Assembly: GCA_945903645.1 (NCBI GenBank)
Contig: CAMDOM010000008.1
Coordinates: forward strand, 1-64,000
DNA length: 64,000 nt
From: Chryseobacterium gleum
GTDB taxonomy: Bacteria > Bacteroidota > Bacteroidia > UBA10329
Direction of reading: 5' to 3'
Position 1 is the first letter of the stretch. Every line of letters starts with the position of its first letter. Positions 28,242 through 36,456 of this stretch are shown one piece after another. A program made the position numbers and the translations under genes. The notes below the pieces were generated by a model. It had not been told where the DNA came from. It did no database searches and worked only from the letters and a program-made list of their open reading frames with translations.

Positions 28242-28889
28242 ATGGGCATTTTTAACGGATTCATACCCATGAATAACTTCTATAACCAACCCAAGCCAGT
28301 GCAATGGATTGCGGCTATTGCATTGCTAATAGTAGGGTTTGTGCCAGCACTAGCCATTATTGAGAAGGGCTATGATTGCCCCTTGGCTTACGCTCTATTC
28401 CTGGTGTATTTGCCCATTGGGCAATTTTCGCTAACCCCCATTTTTAGGCTTAGTGGTGTTTACAAGTATTACTCCCACATGTTGCTGGGTTATATGCCAA
28501 ACGATATCCAAATAGACTTGCACAGTGGCGGTAGTTTTGACTACCTCGTGGTGATGCCCAACTATAAAGCCGGGGTTGAAATGAGAAATCGGCTGTTGGT
28601 GTATCACCTAGAAAGATTGCTGCATTTAATTGATGAAATCTCGCACAAACGCATACCCGAAACCGTACAGATTGTAGGCACATCCTATTTCTTTAACACG
28701 CGAACATTCGCAAAAATGGGATTTGATGTGGTACAACCATCCTTGTTTTCCAGACTTAACCTCTTTGTTAATTGCATAGATTTAGTTTGGATGTATTCGC
28801 TTTCGCAAGGAAAGTTTGCACTACCCAAGGTATGGAATGTCAAAAAAGCAAGCATAACTGGTGCTAAACTGGTGGAACAAAAAGCGTAG
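28242..28889 (+). CDS. Unrecognised membrane protein
   Basis: 215 residues, or 206 from a second in-frame ATG at 28269, which gives a start nearer the first membrane segment. Two hydrophobic helices (about 29-46 and 49-65) are followed by a soluble region of about 150 residues containing NDIQIDLHSGGSFDY, VVMPNYKAGVEMRNRLLVYHLERLLHLI and VGTSYFFNTRTFAKMGFDV. I do not recognise a family; the pattern of strands and helices in the soluble part suggests a compact domain facing the cytosol. It lies beside the cryptochrome gene on the opposite strand. No catalytic motif is evident. Confidence 0.65.
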   Translation: MGIFNGFIPMNNFYNQPKPVQWIAAIALLIVGFVPALAIIEKGYDCPLAYALFLVYLPIGQFSLTPIFRLSGVYKYYSHMLLGYMPNDIQIDLHSGGSFDYLVVMPNYKAGVEMRNRLLVYHLERLLHLIDEISHKRIPETVQIVGTSYFFNTRTFAKMGFDVVQPSLFSRLNLFVNCIDLVWMYSLSQGKFALPKVWNVKKASITGAKLVEQKA

Positions 28890-29215
28890 GTAGCAGAACT
28901 GTATGCAAGAATGAATGCTAAATGGAATGCAAAGTAAGTTTTCCTACTCTAGCTATTGTATTCTTTGGAGGACTTGCCCCTTGTCTAATCAGTCTAAATT
29001 AATATTGCAAGTCCAAAACACGTTTATCTCATTAATAATATCGCTAATGGTGGCGATCAGTTTGTGACTTATTGAGATAAGCTAATACATCTGTGCCATC
29101 TATCACCGCAACATCATGAATGGCAAACGATAAGCTAATCCTAAAAGAACTCAACAAACACTGCCACGAAAAGGTTATCATTGGTTACAATTGGAAAGGT
29201 TACTGCCGTCAAAAC
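28890..29215. other. Non-coding stretch upstream of FGE remnant
   Basis: About 325 bases without a recognisable gene. It probably includes the eroded 5' part of the formylglycine-generating-enzyme-like gene whose end is recognisable from 29216, but no family motif can be read here. Confidence 0.4.
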
Positions 29216-29562
29216 ACACAAGGCTTTTAGTACAGTGGTAGTAATCAGCCCATAAATGTCCTCTGGTTTGTGGCAAATGGTAACGGCCAAAGTCACCCTG
29301 TGGGCCAAAAAGAGCCTAACGAACGTGTTATCTATGATATGTGAGTGGCAAGGTGTGGGAATGTTGCAGCTACTGGTACAGCGATACCTCCTAAGTTCAT
29401 CGCATAGGCGATACACTACATGGTTCACGCTCTGGAGATAACCGTGTAGTAAGGGGCGGTGCTTGGTATGTCTAGGTACGCAATTGCCGACTTCCCAACA
29501 GACGTAGTGCCAGACCCGATTTTTGCGATTATCACTTTGGGTTTCGATTGGCGGAGGATTAG
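29216..29562 (+). pseudogene. Remnant of a formylglycine-generating-enzyme (FGE-sulfatase) domain gene
   Basis: The last third of an FGE/SUMF1-like domain can be read across two frames. First frame: HPVGQKEPNE and VIYDM (29300-29341), interrupted by TAG 29228. After a frameshift at about 29342-29346 the second frame gives SGKVWECCSYWYSDT, then GDNRVVRGGAWYV, RRSARPDF and YHFGFRLAED to a TAG at 29560, interrupted by TAA near 29391 and TAG near 29472. These correspond to the family hallmarks 'VGQKxPNELGLYDMSGNVWEWC', 'RVxRGGSW' and 'GFRL'. The gene is clearly dead: one frameshift, three or more stops, no N-terminal half. Short overlapping frames on both strands here are fortuitous. Confidence 0.85.
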
Positions 29563-30059
29563 ATTCTAATATTGCCACTGCGTATCGTGGCTATTGTGAG
29601 GCTAATTCAAATTGGTATCTTCTGCTCCATGATGGCGAGTGATTGCTCATCTATCGGCAAAAAAAGGAAAAAGAACAAGCTTTAAACTACAGTGTCTAAA
29701 ATTTAATGTATTTAAGACTTAAGATTATCTAAACGCATGGATGCTTGTCTTTTTTTAATTTAGAACCATTCTATAAAGGATACTGAAATGACAACTTGGC
29801 TAACCCATTGAAAAATAGAGATGATCCTTGGATTATGCATTAAATGTTTGGACGGCAAGCGATTTGAAGCACTATTCAAGATCTGTAGCGATATACAACG
29901 CCACTATCAGGCATATCTCTAAATCGAAAAACACACACTGGAAACGCAGCAAAACATATTGAAACTGCTTTCTTTAGTTTGCATAGCCAAATTCTTAATT
30001 CACAATTCCGCAATTCATCATTCTTCAATCGCCATCTTTGCAGCCATTCACAGTAACAG
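29563..30059. other. Non-coding stretch before the H1-like gene
   Basis: 497 bases, AT-rich, with no recognisable gene, terminator or repeat on either strand. The longest minus-strand frame (29876-30235) overlaps the H1-like gene and has no family resemblance. Confidence 0.4.
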
Positions 30060-30668
30060 ATGGAAAAAGACGAAATTCTGCGCCTAAGCCGCGCCATACA
30101 AGCATTTATTATCAGTACGGGCATAGAACGCGTTCGTCCCAAGGAGCTTATGCCCCACTTAATTGCCGAAGGTTTTTTCAAGAAAGACGAAAAATTTGGC
30201 AAGCCACTGCGGGATGTGCTCAATAAGTTAGACAAGAATAACCTCCTCGAATTCTTACCTCAAGTGCGCCCCGAACGCCAAGAGAAGGCGGTGTATTGGT
30301 ATTTTGAAGCAGCGGAAATGGCTGCGGTAGAAGCCCCAATCGAAAAGAAGGTTAAGCCTGCTACCAAACCAAAGACAGCTCCTAAGGCTAAGACTGATTT
30401 GAAGTCTAAGGCGGATGTTAATCCAAAGTCGGAGAAAGTGATAAAAACAACGGCCGAGACCAAACCAAAAGCTGCTGCAAAACCAAAAGTAAGCGAAGAA
30501 GCAATAGCTATAGCCGAGAAGAAAGTAGCAGCAAAGAAACCCACATCCAAAGCTATAGCACCAGCCAAACCTGTTGCTGAAAAGAAAGCCCCATCAGCCC
30601 CGAAGACTAAGGCTGAGGTAAAACCCAAAACATCAGCAAAAATAAAGGCGGTAGTAAAAACTAAATAG
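30060..30668 (+). CDS. Basic protein: small N-terminal domain plus histone-H1-like Lys/Ala/Pro tail
   Basis: 202 residues in two regions. Residues 1-82 look like a compact helical domain of winged-helix type (ILRLSRAIQAFIISTG, RPKELMPHLIAEGFFKKDE, LRDVLNKLDKNNLLEFLPQV, then a strand with VYWYF). Residues about 95-202 are low complexity: repeated KPK, KAK, AAK and KPT units, strongly positive, like the tails of H1 and of bacterial AlgP/HC1 proteins. This suggests a nucleoid-associated or other nucleic-acid-binding protein in the cytosol. I do not recognise a named family for the N-terminal part. The gene precedes a DUF2797 gene on the same strand. Confidence 0.75.
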   Translation: MEKDEILRLSRAIQAFIISTGIERVRPKELMPHLIAEGFFKKDEKFGKPLRDVLNKLDKNNLLEFLPQVRPERQEKAVYWYFEAAEMAAVEAPIEKKVKPATKPKTAPKAKTDLKSKADVNPKSEKVIKTTAETKPKAAAKPKVSEEAIAIAEKKVAAKKPTSKAIAPAKPVAEKKAPSAPKTKAEVKPKTSAKIKAVVKTK

Positions 30669-30722
30669 ATTGCTGCGTTTTAGTCAATAACGCTTCTACA
30701 GCCACCAAGCATCCTAAACCTT

Positions 30723-31517
30723 ATGAAGTTTACAGGTAACTTGCTTAAAATGCGCACGCAGCTTGATTCCCCCATTCAGTATAGTCTAGCTATGGAACAA
30801 GGCATACTTTCTATGACGGGGCTACTGGGTAAGCAAATAAGTATTCATTTCTCGGGGCGAATTAACTGTATAGCCTGTGGCAAACGAACCAACAAGGCTT
30901 TTGGTCAAGGGTTTTGCTATCCGTGCTTTGCCACTGCTCCAGAAAACAGTGATTGCATTCTTCGACCCGAATTGTGCCAAGGCCATTTAGGATTGGGCCG
31001 CGATGTGGCTTGGGAATTCGAAAACCATGTGCAACCACATGTGGTGTACTTGGCCATTAGCAGTGGACTCAAAGTGGGTATAACACGCGCCACGCAACTC
31101 CCTACCCGCTGGATAGACCAAGGAGCGCAACAAGCAATAGTGCTTGCCGAAGTGCCCCATCGCAGACTTGCAGGCGATATAGAAGTTGCGCTAAAAGCCC
31201 ATTACAGCGACAAAACCAATTGGCAGCAAATGCTTAAAGGACAAGTTACTCAAGATGATTTGGTAGCCAAGAAAACCGAAGCCGCGAGCATTCTTTCAAG
31301 TGAATTTGCGCCCTATATCGCTTCCTCAAACGCTATTTTAACATTACATTATCCTGGACTAGATACCCCATCTAAGATAACGAGCCTCAAATTAGACAAG
31401 CAGCCAGTTATTGAAGGCATCCTCACTGGCATAAAAGCACAGTACCTTATCTTAGACAACACCAATGTGATAAACGTGCGTAGCCACGCGGGCTATTACG
31501 TTAGTATAGAAGCATAG
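30723..31517 (+). CDS. DUF2797-family protein with zinc knuckle
   Basis: 264 residues. Two Cys pairs (Cys49/Cys52 in INCIACGK and Cys65/Cys68 in FCYPCF) form a likely zinc-binding knuckle, followed by CQGHLGLGRD and HVVYLAISSGLKVGITRATQLPTRWIDQGA, a GIY-YIG-like beta-alpha segment characteristic of DUF2797. Function is unknown; a nucleic-acid role is plausible given the fold resemblance. It starts 54 bases after the H1-like gene on the same strand. Confidence 0.85.
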   Translation: MKFTGNLLKMRTQLDSPIQYSLAMEQGILSMTGLLGKQISIHFSGRINCIACGKRTNKAFGQGFCYPCFATAPENSDCILRPELCQGHLGLGRDVAWEFENHVQPHVVYLAISSGLKVGITRATQLPTRWIDQGAQQAIVLAEVPHRRLAGDIEVALKAHYSDKTNWQQMLKGQVTQDDLVAKKTEAASILSSEFAPYIASSNAILTLHYPGLDTPSKITSLKLDKQPVIEGILTGIKAQYLILDNTNVINVRSHAGYYVSIEA

Positions 31518-31641
31518 TAATAGCTTTTAGATTGTTGCTCGATTTGATTTCGTGTTTAATCGCCCAGAAATCATCATTTGCCGACATTTTACTACTTTGC
31601 ACCGCTTTTTTCAAAGCAATTGAATTAAACCTTTTCTCCAT

Positions 31642-34600
31642 ATGAAGAGTACCCTGCTCTCGCTGTTTACGGTTATTTCACTTTCGTTAATAGGCTTCAA
31701 GGCCATAGGACAAATAGCTATTTGCCAAGACCTTACACTTCAATTAGACGCCAATGGCGAAGTATCCTTGCCCGACCCTTTGGTATCCTTACCAGAGGTA
31801 GATGTGCAAGTAGGCCCTTCGAATGGTGCACCCGAAAACAACAACTTTTGGCAGTCTTTCATTCCTACTACCAATGGTCCAATTGACCGCATTGTTGTAA
31901 ACGCAGAGCAATTGAATGCTCCTACAGGTCTGGTGCTTAGCATTTACAGTGGAGAAGGTATTGGGGGAGCATTACTTCATTCGCAAGCCATTGCATCCTT
32001 GATTGTGGGCGATAACTCTCTAAGCCTAAATACCTCACTAGATTTAGTTGCTGGAGTGCAATACACCTTTCAGCTTACGAGTGCAACTGGAACCTTTTAT
32101 CTACAACGTAATAATACAAACGTGTATGCAGATGGCCTAAGTAATCTTGGCGCAAACTTCGATTTGATTTTTAGCACCTTTATGATCACGCCTCCATCTG
32201 TAGATAATGGAAGCAGTGCTGCTGCCGGTATTGCATCCATCACCATTTCTCAAAACACCTTCAACTGCGATGATTTAGGCTCTGTAAACGTTATAGTAAC
32301 AGTAACCGACAAAAATGGCAATACTGACGAATGTGTAGCTGTAATAACTATTGAAGACAACATTGCACCTGAAGCGCTTTGTGTAGCAGGCCCAATTACT
32401 TTGCCGTTGGATGCAAATGGAGACGCCACGCTTTTAGTGCTTGATGCGGATAATGGCAGCAGTGATAATTGCAACTTCACTTCCACCTTATCGCAAAGCG
32501 TTTTTAATTGTTCGGCTGTAGGTCCAAACACCATTACCCTATTTATTGAAGATGATGCCAATAACATAGCAGCATGCAACGTGCAGGTGGATGTGGTTGA
32601 TACTAGTGCTCCAGATGCATTGTGCCAAAATATTGTGTTGCCTTTAGATGCCAATGGACTGGCCAGCATCGTGGTTGGGGATATTAATCTAGGCTCTACA
32701 GATGCCTGTGGAATTGCCACCTATTTCCTTGATATTACAGACTTTGATTGCTCTAACTTAGGAAGTAATCCAGTTATTCTTTCAATAGAGGACGTTAATG
32801 GCAATGCATCTTCATGTCCATCGGAAGTGGAAGTGGTGGATAACATAATCCCAACCATTACATGCAATGCACTTATCACTGTGTGCGCAACTAGTGCTTT
32901 GGGTGCAACAGTAACCTTTAATGCTCCAGTAGGCGATGATAATTGCGATTTCGTAATTACCCAAACAGACGGAACAGGTTTAGCTTCGGGCAGCACGTTT
33001 CCATTGGGCACCACTACTCTATCTTATAGTATTGAAGATGCTGCGGGCAATACCAACCAATGTTCCTTCGATATTACAGTAGACGCAGTGCCAGTTGCTG
33101 GTTTCAACTTCTCACCGGCATGTGTGGGCGATGCTATGTTCTTTACCAGTACATCTACCATTGCTAACGGGTATTCTATTGTTTCGTGGTCGTGGGACAT
33201 GGGTGATGGAAGCGCACCTATCGGACAGGTTAATCCATTGTATCAGTTTCCACTAGCTGGCGATTATAACGTTACGCTTACCGTTACTTCTGCAAATGGC
33301 TGCGAGGATGTCATTACACAAACCGTAACTGTAACCCCATCTCCTGTTGCTAGTTTCACTGTAGCTCCTGTTTGCCTAGGTGCATCAACCTCATTTGTAA
33401 ACACTACTTCTATTGATGTTTCCTATCTCGGTGGATTGAGCTATACATGGAATTTTGGAGACGGAACTGCCTCAAGCAATGATGAAAATCCTGTTCATAC
33501 CTATGCCACTTCTGGTACGTTTACAGCAACCTTAAATGTGATTTCAGATGATGGTTGTACTAATCAAATTCAATTGCCAGCATTGGTAAGTGCCTTGCCA
33601 CAGGCTCAATTTGTGGCGAGCGAAGAATGTGAAGGTGTTACAACCGAATTTACAGACCTAAGCTTTGGCACTGGGCTTACCTACGATTGGCAGTTTGGCG
33701 ATGGGAATAGCGATACCGACCAAAACCCTGATTATACCTACAACGCAAGCGGCAGTTATTTGGCTACACTAACTGTGACAGGACTAGGCGACTGTCAATC
33801 AAGCATAACGAATAGCGTTACTGTGCTTGAATTGCCAATAGTAGATTTTACATTCACGCCAAACTGCGAAGGGCTATCTGTAGCTTTTGATAATAACTCC
33901 GATGCTGGAACATACGGTTGGGATTTTAATGATAACAGCAGCTCCATTCTTAGCAGCCCGAGCCATGTGTTTGTTGCCGATGGATTCTATGATGTTACAC
34001 TTACAGTGCTATCATCAGACGCTTGTTCTGCGAGCCTTACCCAATCTGTAGAAATATACCGAAATCCAGATTTTACACTTACGCCAACTGATGTGCTTTG
34101 CTTTGGTGAAAACACAGGAAGCATAAACATTTTGGCAGTTTTACCATCAACAATGCCTTGGCAAGTTAGTCTTAATGGGGCACCTTCTATTACAGATCAA
34201 GACAACTTTACTAATTTGGAAGCAGGTGCGTATTCCATTGCAATTGTTGATGCCAATGGATGCACCAATACGGAAACAGTTTCAATAGCACAACCAAGCG
34301 CGCCATTAGCATTAAGCAGCCCAACACGTGCAGACTTACAATGCAACGAAGATAATTCGGGCAGCATTGCCATAGTTGCTTCGGGCGGCACAGCACCATA
34401 CACTTATGCGCTGAGTGGTGGTAGTTTTCAGTCTTTCGGGCTATTCCAAAACTTAGCTGCTGACGATTATTATTTCGAGGTTATTGATGCTAATGGCTGC
34501 GCTATTTCCACAGGATTGTTCGCTATTAATGAGCCTTCTGCGTTAGAACTCGACTTGGTTTCGTTCTCCAATTTGCTTTGCAATGGCGACAATTCGGGCG

Positions 34601-36450
34601 AGTTGATAGTTGCAGCTTCTGGAGGAACTGCCCCGTATGCGTTTAGCAATAATGGTAGCGCATTCGGTTCATCACCCTCATTTAATGGCCTTGCTGCAGG
34701 CGATAACCTTGTCGTAGTTGAAGATGCTAATGGATGCGAACTATCTCTTTCAATTGAATTAACGGAACCTGGAATATTAATGGCTTCTGTAGTAAATAGC
34801 GAAGGCGCTCTTTGCTTTGATCAAGCCACAGGAACCGTTTTGGTATCGGCAGCGGCAGGCACAGCCCCCTATCACTACAGTATTGACGGCACGAACTTCC
34901 AAGTTTCAGGCGCATTCCAAGGTTTAGGAGCTGGCACCTACACCATTACAGCGCAAGATGCTAATGGCTGCCTCGACCCTGTGGAGCATATCGTTTTAGA
35001 ACCAAGCGCGTTAAGCATGGAAACAACCACATCGCCAGTGCTTTGCTTTGGCGAAAGCACGGGCACAGCAACTATTAGCACAATAGGTGGAACTGCTCCT
35101 TATTCCTTTTCATTTGACGAAGGCGATACCTTCATCAATCAAAATGATGTTAGTGGATTACAAGCGGGGAACTATATTCTAGTTGTACGTGATGAAAACG
35201 GGTGCACCGCATCTCAAGGAATCCAAATCTCTGAACCTGCCACCGTGCTTTCCGTAGATGGCGATGTTACTGGAGTATTGTGTTTGGGAGAAGCATCTGG
35301 CGCAATTCAATTGCTTGCGGATGGAGGCACTCCAACCTACATATACTCTAGCAATGGCTCAGTCTTCCAAACATCGGGTCTGCTCAGCGGATTTACGGCA
35401 GGAAGTCAAACTTTTTACGCTCAAGATTTGAATGGCTGTGTGGCAGCAATTACAGTTGAATTTACAGAACCTTCCTCGGTAGCAGAAATAACCAATACTC
35501 TCGTGAGCAATCCTGGTTGTGGACTTTCTCTAGATGGTGCTATCACTCTAATTGTAAGTGGCGGAACACCGGGATACACTTATTCTTCCAATGGCATCGA
35601 CTTTCAGAGCAGTGGCCTGCTTACTGGCTTGGGCGTAGGCGAATACACCGTAGTAGTGAAGGACGCCAATGGTTGTCAAATTACCCAAGACTTTTCGTTG
35701 GTTTCTGACCCTCCGCTTTTTGTAGTGGTAAACAACGTTGTAGGTGTTGAATGTGCTGGTTCGTTTACCGGAGCACTAGAACTTTCTGGCACAGGCGGAA
35801 CTCCAGAGTATAGCTACTCTCTAAGTGGAAGTGCTCCTCAAATTTCTGGTTCTTATAGCGAACTCACCAACGGAGTTTATGTTGTCACGTTGACTGACAA
35901 TAGTGGCTGCACTGCGACTGCCGAGGTAGAAGTGCCGTTCACCTTCCAAGTTCCTTTGGTAGACTTTAACACGGTAGTTTCTGGCGAAGCCGTTTTGTTT
36001 GATAACACTTCCGAATTTGGCGATACCTATCTGTGGGATTTTGGAGATGGCACCACTAGCACTGACGAGAATCCAGTGCATATTTATGCTTCACCTGGGT
36101 ATTATACCGTTACCCTTTCCGTAACCAATGGATGTGGTACACGCACTCGCACTCGTGCCATCAACACTATTATGATTGGAATTGAAGATGCAGCATCCAC
36201 TCAGTTTAGTGTGTTTCCAAATCCAACTGCAGGAATACTAAATATTACCAACACAAGCGACATTTCTGGAAGTATTGGAATAGAAATCACTTCTATTTCT
36301 GGTCAGCGGGTTATGCAAATGAGCCAAAATGGAGTTTTTGCCAACGGTAAAATAACAATTGATGCCACGGCCTTAGGTCAAGGCATGTACTACCTTACTG
36401 TTCAAACCTCCGAAGGTCGTTCAGTGATGCGTTTCAACGTAATACGATAA
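31642..36450 (+). CDS. Large adhesin: HYR/PKD domains, eight SprB repeats, T9SS type A tail
   Basis: 1602 residues. A signal peptide (1-23, ending GQ) leads into a lectin-like or jelly-roll region (about 40-190), HYR/cadherin-like repeats (about 190-480, e.g. DNIAPEALC, DTSAPDALC), four PKD domains (about 483-807, WNFGDGTASSNDENP), eight SprB repeats of about 77 residues (about 814-1431; pattern LCxGxxxG ... GGTAPYxYS ... LxAGxYxxxVxDANGC), another PKD (about 1436-1515) and a Por/T9SS type A signal (SVFPNPTAG to the end). This is the architecture of surface adhesins moved by the gliding machinery, as with SprB of Flavobacterium johnsoniae. It is followed after 6 bases by another T9SS protein gene and then PorP/SprF. 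Confidence 0.93.
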   Translation: MKSTLLSLFTVISLSLIGFKAIGQIAICQDLTLQLDANGEVSLPDPLVSLPEVDVQVGPSNGAPENNNFWQSFIPTTNGPIDRIVVNAEQLNAPTGLVLSIYSGEGIGGALLHSQAIASLIVGDNSLSLNTSLDLVAGVQYTFQLTSATGTFYLQRNNTNVYADGLSNLGANFDLIFSTFMITPPSVDNGSSAAAGIASITISQNTFNCDDLGSVNVIVTVTDKNGNTDECVAVITIEDNIAPEALCVAGPITLPLDANGDATLLVLDADNGSSDNCNFTSTLSQSVFNCSAVGPNTITLFIEDDANNIAACNVQVDVVDTSAPDALCQNIVLPLDANGLASIVVGDINLGSTDACGIATYFLDITDFDCSNLGSNPVILSIEDVNGNASSCPSEVEVVDNIIPTITCNALITVCATSALGATVTFNAPVGDDNCDFVITQTDGTGLASGSTFPLGTTTLSYSIEDAAGNTNQCSFDITVDAVPVAGFNFSPACVGDAMFFTSTSTIANGYSIVSWSWDMGDGSAPIGQVNPLYQFPLAGDYNVTLTVTSANGCEDVITQTVTVTPSPVASFTVAPVCLGASTSFVNTTSIDVSYLGGLSYTWNFGDGTASSNDENPVHTYATSGTFTATLNVISDDGCTNQIQLPALVSALPQAQFVASEECEGVTTEFTDLSFGTGLTYDWQFGDGNSDTDQNPDYTYNASGSYLATLTVTGLGDCQSSITNSVTVLELPIVDFTFTPNCEGLSVAFDNNSDAGTYGWDFNDNSSSILSSPSHVFVADGFYDVTLTVLSSDACSASLTQSVEIYRNPDFTLTPTDVLCFGENTGSINILAVLPSTMPWQVSLNGAPSITDQDNFTNLEAGAYSIAIVDANGCTNTETVSIAQPSAPLALSSPTRADLQCNEDNSGSIAIVASGGTAPYTYALSGGSFQSFGLFQNLAADDYYFEVIDANGCAISTGLFAINEPSALELDLVSFSNLLCNGDNSGELIVAASGGTAPYAFSNNGSAFGSSPSFNGLAAGDNLVVVEDANGCELSLSIELTEPGILMASVVNSEGALCFDQATGTVLVSAAAGTAPYHYSIDGTNFQVSGAFQGLGAGTYTITAQDANGCLDPVEHIVLEPSALSMETTTSPVLCFGESTGTATISTIGGTAPYSFSFDEGDTFINQNDVSGLQAGNYILVVRDENGCTASQGIQISEPATVLSVDGDVTGVLCLGEASGAIQLLADGGTPTYIYSSNGSVFQTSGLLSGFTAGSQTFYAQDLNGCVAAITVEFTEPSSVAEITNTLVSNPGCGLSLDGAITLIVSGGTPGYTYSSNGIDFQSSGLLTGLGVGEYTVVVKDANGCQITQDFSLVSDPPLFVVVNNVVGVECAGSFTGALELSGTGGTPEYSYSLSGSAPQISGSYSELTNGVYVVTLTDNSGCTATAEVEVPFTFQVPLVDFNTVVSGEAVLFDNTSEFGDTYLWDFGDGTTSTDENPVHIYASPGYYTVTLSVTNGCGTRTRTRAINTIMIGIEDAASTQFSVFPNPTAGILNITNTSDISGSIGIEITSISGQRVMQMSQNGVFANGKITIDATALGQGMYYLTVQTSEGRSVMRFNVIR

Positions 36451-36456
36451 TTAAAA

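Noticed and set aside
29141-29578. 145-residue minus-strand frame over the FGE remnant
   Set aside because: The opposite strand carries clear FGE motifs in order, so the minus-strand frame is antisense noise.
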